Assembly (NCBI RefSeq): GCF_014194695.1
Contig: NZ_JACIAH010000003.1
Location: forward strand, 248,001-312,000
From: Rhizobium sp. BK399
GTDB taxonomy: Bacteria; Pseudomonadota; Alphaproteobacteria; Rhizobiales; Rhizobiaceae
Length of the DNA: 64,000 nt
Direction of reading: 5' to 3'
Of this stretch, positions 1 through 8,024 are shown piece by piece. Position 1 is the stretch's first letter, and every line of letters begins with the position of its first letter. The position numbers were made by a program, and so were the translations under genes. Below the pieces are notes generated by a model that saw only the letters and a program-made list of their open reading frames with translations, did no database searches and was not told the DNA's origin.

Positions 1-458
1 GTTGAAGACGCAAAAATGATGCCTGGATCCCCGACCATCAATGTTTGCAGCGGCACCGCGGCATATATCGTATGCCAGTGCGCATCGATCATACCTGGCA
101 TCAGAACGCGGTCACCGCATTCCATGATCGTTACATCAGAAGGCGGTGCACTGTTGGTTTTATCGATGGCAGAGATCTTGTTGCCTTCGACCAGCACCTG
201 AACGCCCGTCTGCAGTGTATCCGACTTGCCATCGAACAGCCGCACCTGAGTAAGAAGTAGCCGGGACAGTGGCGCTGGCGTCTGTGCGCTACCCACGCCG
301 GGAAGCATCCCGGCAACCGTGGCCGATCCGATCCCGGCCAGAAAGGTTCGTCGCGAATAGTCGCTGAGATAGCCAGATCGTCGCTGCAGAAGCGGATTTG
401 CGCAGCCGCAACCGGCGTCATGAACAAGGTGTCGATACTTTCTGCCCAATCGGAACAT
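1..458 (-). CDS. Amidohydrolase family protein, Tat-exported (5' part; C-terminus beyond window)
   Basis: The 152 visible residues start with a twin-arginine signal (SRRTFLAGIG near residue 35) ending around GVGSAQ. Next comes the small N-terminal beta domain of imidazolonepropionase-like amidohydrolases and the metal-binding motif MIDAHWH, which supplies the HxH ligands. A metal-dependent hydrolase acting in the periplasm is inferred; the substrate is unknown. The ATG at 458 is preferred to the one at 464 because AGGAGG then sits 7 bases upstream. The gene follows a BON-domain gene on the same strand, with a 200-bp gap. The catalytic barrel is mostly outside the window, so the subfamily cannot be decided. 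Confidence 0.85.
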   Translation of the reverse strand, partial: MFRLGRKYRHLVHDAGCGCANPLLQRRSGYLSDYSRRTFLAGIGSATVAGMLPGVGSAQTPAPLSRLLLTQVRLFDGKSDTLQTGVQVLVEGNKISAIDKTNSAPPSDVTIMECGDRVLMPGMIDAHWHTIYAAVPLQTLMVGDPGIIFASS

Positions 459-658
459 TCGCATTCCTCCTAACCAGCGGCACCCCGACTATGGCTAGGA
501 ACCTAACATTGTATATGAGCGGACGCTACACGTGAGTGGCGCAGTCTGGTCTCGAAGATGCCCGCGATATCTTGCAGCCAACTGATGTACGCCTGGTGAA
601 AGGCGTCCATTCGAGTGACTGACAAGGGCAAGCGATCACAAGCCCAACTGCCGTTGTG

Positions 659-1138
659 TCAATCGTCAGTGGGAATATGCGAGTCGACCCCGGTTGTTTC
701 GATCTTGTTACGGACATGATGCACGCCATCGACCGCAAGCGCTGCGAGCTCGACTTTCCGGGCCATTCCGATTGTTTCGACCTCTCCTTCGAGGGTTACG
801 ACATGGCCATCTGCATGAACCTCAATGCCGCCGACATCAACGTCGGGGATGTTCTCTAGGTTTTCCGCCACTTTCGCTTCCAGCTCATCGCTGTCGTCGC
901 GGTCGATGAGCCCGGGGCGTAGCGAGTCCCTGAAAGGATTCTCGTTGCCATCCTCATCGACGCCATCCACCCGGAAGCCGCTGCTGGGTTCTCGCCTAGA
1001 GGCTTCGCCATAGGCACCGTTTTCCGAATCGGCGCCCGTCTGTCCCTTGTCGGCATAAGGCCAGCCGTCGTCGATATTGCGCTCCTCAAAATCGCGATAA
1101 TCTTCTTCACGCGACAGTTCTTTATCCTTCCCAGGCAT
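659..1138 (-). CDS. BON-domain protein
   Basis: The N-terminal 80 residues are acidic and low in complexity (many D, E and G). They are followed by a C-terminal BON domain of about 70 residues, with the characteristic glycine-rich strand (GHVVTLEGEVETIGM) and the ending VDGVHHVRNKI. BON domains bind phospholipid or other ligands and often occur in envelope-stress proteins. No signal peptide is seen. The start at 1138 has GGCGGAGA upstream; an ATG 12 codons earlier lacks a good site. It lies downstream of the sigma/anti-sigma pair on the same strand and is probably part of that stress operon. Confidence 0.8.
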   Translation of the reverse strand: MPGKDKELSREEDYRDFEERNIDDGWPYADKGQTGADSENGAYGEASRREPSSGFRVDGVDEDGNENPFRDSLRPGLIDRDDSDELEAKVAENLENIPDVDVGGIEVHADGHVVTLEGEVETIGMARKVELAALAVDGVHHVRNKIETTGVDSHIPTDD

Positions 1139-1201
1139 GATGATCTCCGCCGGTTGCTTCTGGGAGAAACTCATCGGCCTGGAAATGGTTCAGGGATGGT
1201 G

Positions 1202-2005
1202 TCACTCCGTACCGACGTGCGTCGACGCCCTAAACAGTTTCTCGAACTCGGCGAGATCGCTGGACGCGACGTCGGAAATCGCCCAGAAGGCGAGACCGCC
1301 GTCCGACCACAGAGCCATGTTGTATCCATCAAGCACATCCGCGGCCTGCGTGGACGACACAGCCGGCCAGATGAAGAGGTTGATGACGTGCCCATGACGT
1401 CGGAAAACAAGGGCAGCGACGGCTCGACCGCCAATGTAGTCGACACGCCCCCCGACCAACGGGAAGCCGTCCTTTGAAAGATCGGTGACCGGTGGCGAAA
1501 AATCGATCTTGCCGTTGAACCAAGGCTTGACCGTGTGCTGGTCTGACGTCTGCACGTCGGTCAGATGATCGGCCATCATCGAGCGAACATGGCTTGCCAA
1601 AATCTGATCCTGCAAGAGCAAGGTCGGGGACGGTACGCTCGCAAAGATTATCAGACTTGCTGCAAGTGCGGCCAGCGATGGGACCAAACTCCATAACCGC
1701 AGGAAATCGAGAGCCTGACGCCAGCCCGACCGCCGTCCTAGCGGCAGACTGGATAACGCCCCATGCTCGAAGGACAGCATCGACATGACCTGCGAGTGCA
1801 ATCCCTCCGGTGGTCGCCATTTGACGCCGTCCTGATCGATGATCTGTCTCACAGCCCGGACCCTTTCAATCTCCGCTTTGCAATCCGAGCAGGTGGCCAG
1901 ATGTTCCTCGAACCGCGCCGCACGATCGGAATCAAGCTCGCCATCGGCAAAGCCGTGCAGCATGGTGCGCCATTCGCAGTCCTTCTGATCGGCTTCGTCG
2001 CTCAT
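1202..2005 (-). CDS. Membrane anti-sigma factor with zinc-finger (ZAS) domain
   Basis: This 267-residue protein begins with a cytoplasmic anti-sigma zinc domain: H...HLATCSDC around residues 18-42, the HX3CX2C motif of zf-HC2/ChrR-like anti-sigma factors. One transmembrane helix follows near residues 110-128 (LAALAASLIIFASV), then an exported C-terminal domain of about 130 residues that probably senses the signal. Its start overlaps the end of the sigma gene by ATGA, so translation is coupled. The family role is to hold the ECF sigma factor inactive until an envelope signal is received. The ligand is unknown. Confidence 0.88.
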   Translation of the reverse strand: MSDEADQKDCEWRTMLHGFADGELDSDRAARFEEHLATCSDCKAEIERVRAVRQIIDQDGVKWRPPEGLHSQVMSMLSFEHGALSSLPLGRRSGWRQALDFLRLWSLVPSLAALAASLIIFASVPSPTLLLQDQILASHVRSMMADHLTDVQTSDQHTVKPWFNGKIDFSPPVTDLSKDGFPLVGGRVDYIGGRAVAALVFRRHGHVINLFIWPAVSSTQAADVLDGYNMALWSDGGLAFWAISDVASSDLAEFEKLFRASTHVGTE

Positions 2006-2751
2006 CTGACTACCCCGGCTTTATTGCATTCGTCCCATGCCTCGCCAAATTCGCGCCGCGCTCTAGCAATCCGAGACATGACGGTCCCAACGGGCGCATC
2101 GATAACGTCGGCGATCTGCCGGTAGGACAGATCTTCCAGTTCGCGCAGAACAAGGACTTCCCGCATTGCCTCAGGGAGGCCGTTGATGACATCACGCACG
2201 CGCTGCTGCTCGCTACGACGGATCGTCGCCGTTTCCGGCGTGTCCTCCTCCGAGGCGATCTCGTTCTCTCCGATGTCGTCGGCGTCCGCGCCGCCGCCAT
2301 CGCTTAGCTGCCGCTCGAACCGCGCTTTGCGCCGATCCTGCTGGCGCCAAGCGTGACAGCAGTTCCTGACGATGGCAAAGAGCCAGGAACGCGGGTCGCC
2401 GCCGCGATATCCGCCGAAGCTGCGGTAAGCGCGCAGGAACGCCTCCTGAACGATATCCTGTGCTGCATCCGCGTCGCGGCTTAGAAAGCGAGCGAAATTG
2501 TAGGCCGCGTCAAGATGGGGAAGGATCGTCTGCTGGAAGCGCTGCATGAGTTCGTGCTGCGCACTCGCTTCGGCGTTGGATGCGTCCTGCTCTGCACCCA
2601 CCCTTGCCGGAGCCATCAGGTGAAAGAGCTGCATTGCAGCTTTATGAAGCACCGCAAATGGTGACAATCGCGTCTGAGACCGCCGAAGGGCCAACCATCC
2701 CAACACGTCGTCTGATTCCGATGAATAGGCGGTCTGGGCGTCGGTCATCAT
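2002..2751 (-). CDS. RNA polymerase ECF sigma factor
   Basis: The protein has sigma region 2 (HLDAAYNFARFLSRDADAAQDIVQEAFLRAYRSFGGYRG...SWLFAIVRN, split by a short loop) and region 4 (LPEAMREVLVLRELEDLSYRQIADVIDAPVGTVMSRIARAR). This is the standard two-domain ECF architecture. About 75 extra N-terminal residues precede region 2, so the true start could be later; ATG codons at 2751 and 2748 follow GGCTGGAAA. It is encoded with its anti-sigma factor. A candidate autoregulatory promoter lies at 2821-2848, and the same motif faces the divergent hydrolase operon. Confidence 0.9.
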   Translation of the reverse strand: MMTDAQTAYSSESDDVLGWLALRRSQTRLSPFAVLHKAAMQLFHLMAPARVGAEQDASNAEASAQHELMQRFQQTILPHLDAAYNFARFLSRDADAAQDIVQEAFLRAYRSFGGYRGGDPRSWLFAIVRNCCHAWRQQDRRKARFERQLSDGGGADADDIGENEIASEEDTPETATIRRSEQQRVRDVINGLPEAMREVLVLRELEDLSYRQIADVIDAPVGTVMSRIARARREFGEAWDECNKAGVVR

Positions 2752-2820
2752 TTTCCAGCCTCAGCAGCAAGGGATTCTAAGCGCGACACCCACATCCACG
2801 CAATGCGGCCATCTGCCATC

Positions 2821-2848
2821 AAGACCTTCCGCCGCACGCGTTTATTCC
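2821..2848 (-). promoter_or_regulatory. Candidate ECF promoter of the sigma factor gene
   Basis: On the minus strand GGAATAA (2848-2842) is followed after 16 bases by GTCTT (2825-2821), about 70 bases ahead of the sigma start. The divergent promoter has the same elements at the same spacing. Recognition by the local ECF factor is inference. Confidence 0.5.
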
Positions 2849-2949
2849 ACCGCTGCACCGATTTTATTTGCCCGTGGAAGGACATCAGCCGCGGGCGGCA
2901 GAAACTTCTCAACATTTCCAGACACTTGAGAAACCACAGTCCAGTACCG

Positions 2950-2977
2950 GGAATAAGCACCGAGGAGAGCCGATCTA
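2950..2977 (+). promoter_or_regulatory. Candidate ECF promoter of the hydrolase/TPR operon
   Basis: GGAATAA (2950-2956) is followed after 16 bases by ATCTA (2973-2977), about 75 bases before the hydrolase start at 3053. It matches the minus-strand promoter at 2821-2848 in both boxes and spacing. This suggests both divergent units answer to the same sigma factor. The ~300-bp gap 2752-3052 holds these two promoters and no convincing gene. Confidence 0.5.
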
Positions 2978-3052
2978 GTTCGTTAGCGATGGGCAGCACT
3001 TTGCCTGCGGCCTTCGCTACCCGAAATGCCATCAACAAGAGGAGGCATGCTC

Positions 3053-4027
3053 ATGCTCACCATGTCACGTCGCGCTGTCCTGGGATCGGCAGCCGCCGCT
3101 GCGGCCTTCGGCCTCTCGTCGAAGCTCGAATTCGTACTGCCGGCACTCGCCGCAACGCCGCTGGAGCCAACAGTCGGCTTTTACAAATACAAGGTCGGCG
3201 ATGTTGAGGTCACGGCGATCTATGACGGTATCTGGAAAAAACCGCACGATCCGAAGTTCATCAAGAATGCCTCGATCGACGATACCAAACAGGCGCTCTC
3301 AAACGCGGGGCTTACCACCGAATTCATGCCGATTCCGTTGACCGTCGTCGTCCTGAAGCTCGGTAATCATCTGGTCATGATGGATGCCGGCTCCGGCGTC
3401 GGCCAATGGCAAAGCAACGCCACGCACCTGCCGGCAAACATGGCTGCCGCCGGCATCGATTACAAGAAGATCGATACGATCATGCTCTCACATTTCCACC
3501 CCGATCACGTCTGGGGCCTGATGGAAAAGGAAACCAATTCGCCAGTCTTCCCGAACGCCGAGATCGTGGTCAATGCTGTGGAATACAACTGGTGGACAGA
3601 GCCTGGTCGGGTCGAAAAACTCGCCGAAGGCCGCAAGCCGGCAGGCAAGCGTATCGCCGATGTCTTTCCCAAATGGAAAAATTGGAAACTCGTTGACGAC
3701 GGAGCGGAGGTTGCGCCCGGCGTCCGGCTTCTCGCGGCGCCGGGTCACACGCCAGGCCATTCCACTTACCTTGTTGCCTCCGGCGACAAGCAACTGCTCG
3801 TTTCCGCCGACATAATGTACGTGCCGGCGCTGCTCGCTCCCCATCCCGAATGGCAGGGCAGCTACGATCAGGACGGGCCGATGGCAATCGATACGCGCCG
3901 TCGCCTCATCGACCGCATCATCGCCGACGACATCGCCATTTGCGGATCGCACTTCCCCTTCCCTGGCTCAGGCACCTTCGTCAAGGACGGAAGCGCCTAC
4001 GGCTTTACTCCGACAATCCATGCCTAA
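3053..4027 (+). CDS. Tat-exported metallo-beta-lactamase-fold hydrolase
   Basis: The ATG at 3053 is chosen because AGGAGG ends 7 bases upstream. The product starts with a twin-arginine leader (MSRRAVLGSAAAAAAF). The MBL fold shows the full metal set: HFHPDHVWGL (HxHxDH), GHTPGHS for the next histidine and SADIMYV for the bridging aspartate. The 324-residue length fits the quorum-lactonase/AttM-like and uncharacterised periplasmic MBL group. The substrate cannot be read from the sequence. It is probably cotranscribed with the TPR gene 19 bp downstream and driven by the ECF-type promoter at 2950. Confidence 0.88.
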   Translation: MLTMSRRAVLGSAAAAAAFGLSSKLEFVLPALAATPLEPTVGFYKYKVGDVEVTAIYDGIWKKPHDPKFIKNASIDDTKQALSNAGLTTEFMPIPLTVVVLKLGNHLVMMDAGSGVGQWQSNATHLPANMAAAGIDYKKIDTIMLSHFHPDHVWGLMEKETNSPVFPNAEIVVNAVEYNWWTEPGRVEKLAEGRKPAGKRIADVFPKWKNWKLVDDGAEVAPGVRLLAAPGHTPGHSTYLVASGDKQLLVSADIMYVPALLAPHPEWQGSYDQDGPMAIDTRRRLIDRIIADDIAICGSHFPFPGSGTFVKDGSAYGFTPTIHA

Positions 4028-4046
4028 AGGCTCAAAGGAGACTAAC

Positions 4047-4499
4047 ATGAAACGCATGCTCTCAGGCTTCGCCCACTTCTGCGCTGCAGCCGTCTACCTT
4101 ACGACATTCCCGGCCTTTGCTGTCGACAACATCGAATCCACGACGGCTCCTGACCTGACCTCGGTACGTGCCAAGATTGAAGCCAGGAACTATGCTGGCG
4201 CCCTCGCCGAGCTTCGCGACCTCGCCGACAACAACCAGCAGGCCGATGTTTACAATCTGATGGGATTCACGCTTCGCAAGACTGGCGACTACAGGACATC
4301 GCTGACCTACTATACGAAGGCACTGGAGCTGCAGCCCGACCACAAGGCGGCACGCGAATATCTCGGCGAGCTCTATGTCGAAACAGGCGACCTACCCAAA
4401 GCCGAGGAGCAGGTGGCATTGTTGAAACAACTCTGCCCTGGCGGTTGCGAGGAGCTCGAAGACCTACAAAAGGCGATCAGTATGAAGAACGCTAACTGA
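4047..4499 (+). CDS. Secreted TPR-repeat protein
   Basis: The start at 4047 follows AAAGGAGA. The 150-residue product has a Sec-type signal peptide (hydrophobic stretch ending FPAFA) and then two to three TPR units. The clearest is AGALAELRDLADNNQQADVYNLMGF followed by a second repeat around DYRTSLTYYTKALEL (split across residues 70-100). A CPGGCEEL motif near the C-terminus could form a disulfide. TPRs mediate protein contacts, so a periplasmic scaffold working with the preceding hydrolase is inferred from the 19-bp spacing. Confidence 0.82.
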   Translation: MKRMLSGFAHFCAAAVYLTTFPAFAVDNIESTTAPDLTSVRAKIEARNYAGALAELRDLADNNQQADVYNLMGFTLRKTGDYRTSLTYYTKALELQPDHKAAREYLGELYVETGDLPKAEEQVALLKQLCPGGCEELEDLQKAISMKNAN

Positions 4500-4518
4500 C
4501 CTATCAAACGAGCATGAG

Positions 4519-4543
4519 AGCGGGCGGACAAGCCGCCTGCTTT
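4519..4543 (+). terminator. Hairpin terminator after the TPR gene
   Basis: A 9-bp stem (AGCGGGCGG with CCGCCTGCT, one G-T pair) and a 5-base loop are followed by TTTC, 19 bases after the TPR stop codon. Confidence 0.6.
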
Positions 4544-4591
4544 CAGGATTGCGAGGGGGGGACGGGCGCGTGCTCCGTAGTTCTGCGCGTT

Positions 4592-5527
4592 TCAGTCCCG
4601 CACGACCGTCCAGTTATCGTCGGGGTTGAACTCCTTGATCGCCGCGGCGCGCTGCTCGGTCTCCGGTCCGAGATCGCGCTGGTAGACGATGTTGGCACCG
4701 TTGACGATGAAGGTCTGAACCCCGGTCACACGATACGTGACTGGCCAGGCAATCAACGCAAAGCCGCCCGTCATGTTGCCGTTGACGATGTAGCTCTGCT
4801 TTCCGCCGATCACGTTGGGGCCCTGGGCGGTCAGGATGCGATAGCGGTAGCCGTAATAGCCTTCGCCACGCTTCGCCTTGCTGAAGGCGGCGGTTTCTAT
4901 CAGCGGCCCGGCCGGGCTTTCTTCGTCAAAGGCACCGGGCTCCCAGTAGAGGCCGTCACGTTGTCCCGGAGTGCTGATCAGCTTCTGTGCGAATTCGAAG
5001 AGACCGTCCTCGTCCTCGTCGATCTGCGCGTAGGCGTACTGGGCATTCACATAGTCATGCATGGTCTGGATCGTCGAGAGTTCATTCTGGCCGACGCGCC
5101 GATTGACGATCTCCTGCAGGCCGACTTCCGTATCGAATGCCCATTTGCCGTCCTTGTTCTTCGACAGAGGAAATGGCAGCGGCCACAGGATGTCACCAAT
5201 CAGAACAACTTTTCGATCGCCGAGGTCCTGCAATTTCAGTTGTCGTGCAGCACCCTCGCGGATCGTTGCGTAGCTTATCATCGCCTCGTTGCTGGCCTGC
5301 AACTTGGCCGCATCCAGCCCGAGAAGTTTAGCCAAGCCATCAACGTTATTGGCGCCCAACACGGTCTTGAGCTGTTCGAGCGCCGCTGCTGGGTCATCGA
5401 AAGCCGGCGGCGTGCCGGCCTCGAATTCCTGAAGATTCGTCTGACCCTGGGACATCGATGGGGCCGCCCAGGCCAGGGAGAGAGCCGTTCCGAGCAACAG
5501 CGGGATCAATTTCAACTGTAGTCTCAT
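4592..5527 (-). CDS. DUF2950 family secreted protein
   Basis: The 311-residue product has an N-terminal signal peptide (LLLGTALSLAWAAPSMSQ). Its body matches what I know of DUF2950: the FDDPAAALEQL opening, a central DEDEDGLFEFAQKLIS segment, and the YGYRYRILTAQGP and FALIAWPVTY segments before the C-terminus. The molecular function is unknown. It lies 34 bp after the DUF3300 gene on the same strand; DUF2950 and DUF3300 genes commonly pair, which supports a joint periplasmic or envelope role. Confidence 0.88.
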   Translation of the reverse strand: MRLQLKLIPLLLGTALSLAWAAPSMSQGQTNLQEFEAGTPPAFDDPAAALEQLKTVLGANNVDGLAKLLGLDAAKLQASNEAMISYATIREGAARQLKLQDLGDRKVVLIGDILWPLPFPLSKNKDGKWAFDTEVGLQEIVNRRVGQNELSTIQTMHDYVNAQYAYAQIDEDEDGLFEFAQKLISTPGQRDGLYWEPGAFDEESPAGPLIETAAFSKAKRGEGYYGYRYRILTAQGPNVIGGKQSYIVNGNMTGGFALIAWPVTYRVTGVQTFIVNGANIVYQRDLGPETEQRAAAIKEFNPDDNWTVVRD

Positions 5528-5561
5528 GGTTTATCTCCGGAAATCTGAATAGCTAGACACC

Positions 5562-7028
5562 CTATCGCCGACCGCCGCCGCCGCGACCGCCGCCCCCACG
5601 ACCACCACCACCACGGCCGCCGCCGCCATGGGGAATCGGGCGCGAGCGTTGGGCAGAGGGACGTGGACCACCGCGCTGCCCGCCGCCCATGCTCTGTCCG
5701 CCTCGCTTGGAAGCCACCGCCTCACGCCGGCCGGATTGGACATTGCCGAGGGCGCTCGATTGGCGCGAACGGTTGTCGGGCCGCGCCGCCATCTTCGGCG
5801 CACTTGACCTGTTCTTGGCTGCCGGCCTTGACGGACGGTTGGCAGCGTTACCCGGCCGATTGGCCGCATTCCCCGGACGTGCATCCACACGATTGGCCAC
5901 GTTGCCGGGGCGAGCATCGGGACGCGCCGCGCCTGGCCGGTTGGCGGCACGATCTCCCGCACCGGGTCGCTGCTTCAGGCCCTCCGCCGTGCTTTTGCGG
6001 ATGTCGTCTGCGCGAGCGCTGACATTTCTGGTTCCCTGTCCACGATTTGCCTGCCGGTCGCTGACCTTGTTCTTTAGCTGGTTGCGGTTATCGGACTGCA
6101 GGCTGGATTTGATCGCCGAGCGGTCGATATTCGCAAGTTGATTTCTATCGATGTTCAGCTTGCTGCGATCGACCTTGGTCCAGTCGACGTCGTTCCAGTT
6201 GACCTTGCCGCTAAAATTCCGGTCGTTGAAGCAATTGTTGCAGTCGATATCGAGGTCGCCGCCCCAATTGCCGCCCCATACTCCCCAATCATCCCAGTTG
6301 ACGATGGCCCCCCACGCAATGCCCGTAACGGCTGCAGCGAAGAACGCTGCGCCTGGATAATAATAGTTGTCATACGAGTTCGGATAATAGGAGATCGGCT
6401 CGACCGCATAGCCCGGCTCGTAGAGCATTTCTGGCGGATATTGCGGAATATAGATTTTCTCCGGATTGGTCGGCCGAATGACGACGTTCTCGTTCTCTGT
6501 CACCACCGTGATCTTGTCGTCCGATTTGATGACATTTTTCGCCACCGCTTCGTCACGAAGCTGCTGGATGGCGATCAGCACATCCTTCTGCTGGTTGGTG
6601 ATCGCATCCCCCAGCGATTGCGTCCAATCGAGGTCTTCGCTCATCATCTTGACGATATCAGGGTAGTTCAGAAGCGATATGACGCTTCCGTCCCAGTCGT
6701 CCTTCGGCTTGAGGTTGGTGTCCTTCTTCTTCGCCTCGAGGAAACGCTGCGCCTCGATAATCTCCAGCGGAAACAGCGAGGCAGCCGAGATCGCGGCTAC
6801 CAGCTCATCCGGATAAAGCGCGATGCGAGCCACAAGCACTTCCATTTCGTCCTCGGAGAGGAGATCCGTCTCCGGCTCCGGCTGAGGCTGCGCGGGCGCG
6901 GTCGTCTCTGCCGCCGCAGGCTTCGGCGTGGGCGTCGCAGTCTGTGAATAGACCGGCGGCACCGCCTGCATCGAGATGATCGCCAGGGCAGAAAGCCCCG
7001 CAAGCAGCTTGAAGGATCTTGCTTTCAT
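5562..7028 (-). CDS. DUF3300 family secreted protein with RG-rich tail
   Basis: The start at 7028 has AAGGAGG upstream and gives a signal peptide (LLAGLSALAIISMQAVPPVYS). The DUF3300 core follows (LLSEDEMEVLVARIALYPDELVAA, then a long helical part and PTNPEKIYIPQYPPEMLYEP). Next comes a W/N/G-rich segment, and the last 170 residues are a low-complexity basic tail rich in R, P, N and G that ends in GGGGR repeats. Such a tail could bind anionic polymer or nucleic acid; that is inference. It is followed by DUF2950 and preceded by a small hypothetical gene, probably one operon. Confidence 0.87.
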   Translation of the reverse strand: MKARSFKLLAGLSALAIISMQAVPPVYSQTATPTPKPAAAETTAPAQPQPEPETDLLSEDEMEVLVARIALYPDELVAAISAASLFPLEIIEAQRFLEAKKKDTNLKPKDDWDGSVISLLNYPDIVKMMSEDLDWTQSLGDAITNQQKDVLIAIQQLRDEAVAKNVIKSDDKITVVTENENVVIRPTNPEKIYIPQYPPEMLYEPGYAVEPISYYPNSYDNYYYPGAAFFAAAVTGIAWGAIVNWDDWGVWGGNWGGDLDIDCNNCFNDRNFSGKVNWNDVDWTKVDRSKLNIDRNQLANIDRSAIKSSLQSDNRNQLKNKVSDRQANRGQGTRNVSARADDIRKSTAEGLKQRPGAGDRAANRPGAARPDARPGNVANRVDARPGNAANRPGNAANRPSRPAAKNRSSAPKMAARPDNRSRQSSALGNVQSGRREAVASKRGGQSMGGGQRGGPRPSAQRSRPIPHGGGGRGGGGRGGGGRGGGGRR

Positions 7029-7074
7029 CACGCATTGACCTCCTTGCATGAAACCTTCGATTGAATGTTCAGAC

Positions 7075-7389
7075 CTATCGCAGCTTGGGCCTTGCCAGGC
7101 CCCATCGACTGAGCGTCACGATTTTCGATTGGGACAGCGCCTCGCCGATCTCGGCGACAAGCGCCTCGACAAGGCTCGCATATTCCTGGCGCCGAGCTTC
7201 CCTCACGTCATCCGGAAGACCGTCCACATTCGCCAATGTCTCGGCAGCGGCGGCCAGGTCTTCACACATGCTGCGAAAGGTTTCGCTTGCGCGAAACAAC
7301 TGCCGCACCCGCTCGACCTGCCCTGAAAAATGCGCCTCGGCGATCGCGAGCGCGGACAGTTCTGCCGAATTGCTTTCTCCCGACGTCAT
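7075..7389 (-). CDS. Small helical hypothetical protein
   Basis: This encodes about 104 residues, mostly helical (EAHFSGQVERVRQLFRASETF; LAAAAETLANVDGLPDDVREARRQEY), without a signal peptide or membrane segment. I do not recognise a named family. The ATG at 7389 follows a G-rich site (GCGGGGGGCGGC), better than the upstream ATG at 7407. It lies 46 bp before DUF3300 on the same strand and may be the first gene of that operon. The 293-bp gap to the divergent DUF3302 gene holds the operator-like arrays listed separately. Confidence 0.6.
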   Translation of the reverse strand: MTSGESNSAELSALAIAEAHFSGQVERVRQLFRASETFRSMCEDLAAAAETLANVDGLPDDVREARRQEYASLVEALVAEIGEALSQSKIVTLSRWGLARPKLR

Positions 7390-7451
7390 GCCGCCCCCCG
7401 CTGTCATAGTCGCGTCAAGCAGATGGCGGCATCATATAACGATTGCCGGGA

Positions 7452-7480
7452 GCGTAAGCGTAACTTACGCGATCCTACGG
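7452..7480. promoter_or_regulatory. Operator-like 19-bp palindrome plus TACG direct repeat
   Basis: Bases 7452-7470 form a perfect inverted repeat: GCGTAAG, 5-base spacer, CTTACGC. It overlaps a direct repeat TTACG/CTACG with a 10-bp step (7466 and 7476). The 16-bp segment 7465-7480 recurs with one mismatch at 7586-7601. A regulator site is inferred. Confidence 0.45.
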
Positions 7481-7586
7481 CGTGATGGCCTTCGACCTGG
7501 AGGGACATTTTCTGCCCCGCAGCCAAGCATGACAGCCGCCCGAGAACCGTCTTCAGCAGCGGTGAACCTACGGATTCGATAGAGGT

Positions 7587-7620
7587 TACGCGATGCTACG
7601 GGCCTTTACCCCAAAGTACG
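7587..7620 (+). promoter_or_regulatory. Four TAC(G/C) half-sites at exact 10-bp steps
   Basis: TACG, TACG, TACC and TACG begin at 7587, 7597, 7607 and 7617, on one face of the helix, 63 bp upstream of the DUF3302 start. Direct repeats with 10-11 bp phasing are typical of OmpR/PhoB-family response regulators. The rhizobial FxkR K-box has a similar GTTAC-type repeat. The identity of the factor is inference. Confidence 0.45.
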
Positions 7621-7682
7621 TCTAGTATTCCGTCCTCGGCTGTGACCGGATGGGCGCTGCAAACAGCCGAAAAGGAGGGACC

Positions 7683-8024
7683 GTGTTTCTCGACTACTTT
7701 GCACTGGGAGTGTTGGTCTTCATGGTGGTCACCCTCTTCTATGCGGTGATTGCCATCCACGATATTCCGCATCTAATCGCCAAGGCCAGAAACCATCCGC
7801 ACCAGGACGCCATCCATGTTGCCGGTTGGGTGAGCCTGTTCACGTTGCACGCAATCTGGCCCTTCCTGTTCATCTGGGCCACGCTCTACCGCGAAGATCG
7901 CGGCTGGGGGATCCGGACGGATGGCAAGTTGTCCCCTGAGGCCGAAGCCAATGCCGAAATTGCCCGCCTTCATGCACGGATCGCGGAACTCGAGGCGCAG
8001 TCGCCGGAGAAGGAGAACGCCTGA
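7683..8024 (+). CDS. DUF3302 inner-membrane protein (YiaW-like)
   Basis: The GTG at 7683 is used because AAGGAGG lies 4-5 bases upstream. The 113-residue protein begins FLDYFALGVLVFMVVTLFYAV, has a second hydrophobic segment (VSLFTLHAIWPFLFIWATLY), and ends in a charged coiled tail (AEIARLHARIAELEAQ). This is the pattern of DUF3302/YiaW. Its stop overlaps the start of the HlyD gene (TGATG), the same pairing as E. coli yiaW-yiaV. It probably anchors or assembles an envelope export or detoxification unit; the function is not established. Confidence 0.85.
   Translation: MFLDYFALGVLVFMVVTLFYAVIAIHDIPHLIAKARNHPHQDAIHVAGWVSLFTLHAIWPFLFIWATLYREDRGWGIRTDGKLSPEAEANAEIARLHARIAELEAQSPEKENA

Noticed and set aside
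2748..3038. A 96-codon minus-strand frame whose stop overlaps the sigma start by ATGA
   Set aside because: It covers the two ECF-like promoters, has no recognisable domain, and its composition looks noncoding.
4514..5521. A 335-codon + strand frame
   Set aside because: It is the antisense shadow of the DUF2950 gene, which has a signal peptide, family motifs and a good start.
5570..5640. Tandem CCGCC-rich repeat that could pass for a DNA repeat element
   Set aside because: It is explained by the GGGGR codon repeats at the DUF3300 C-terminus.
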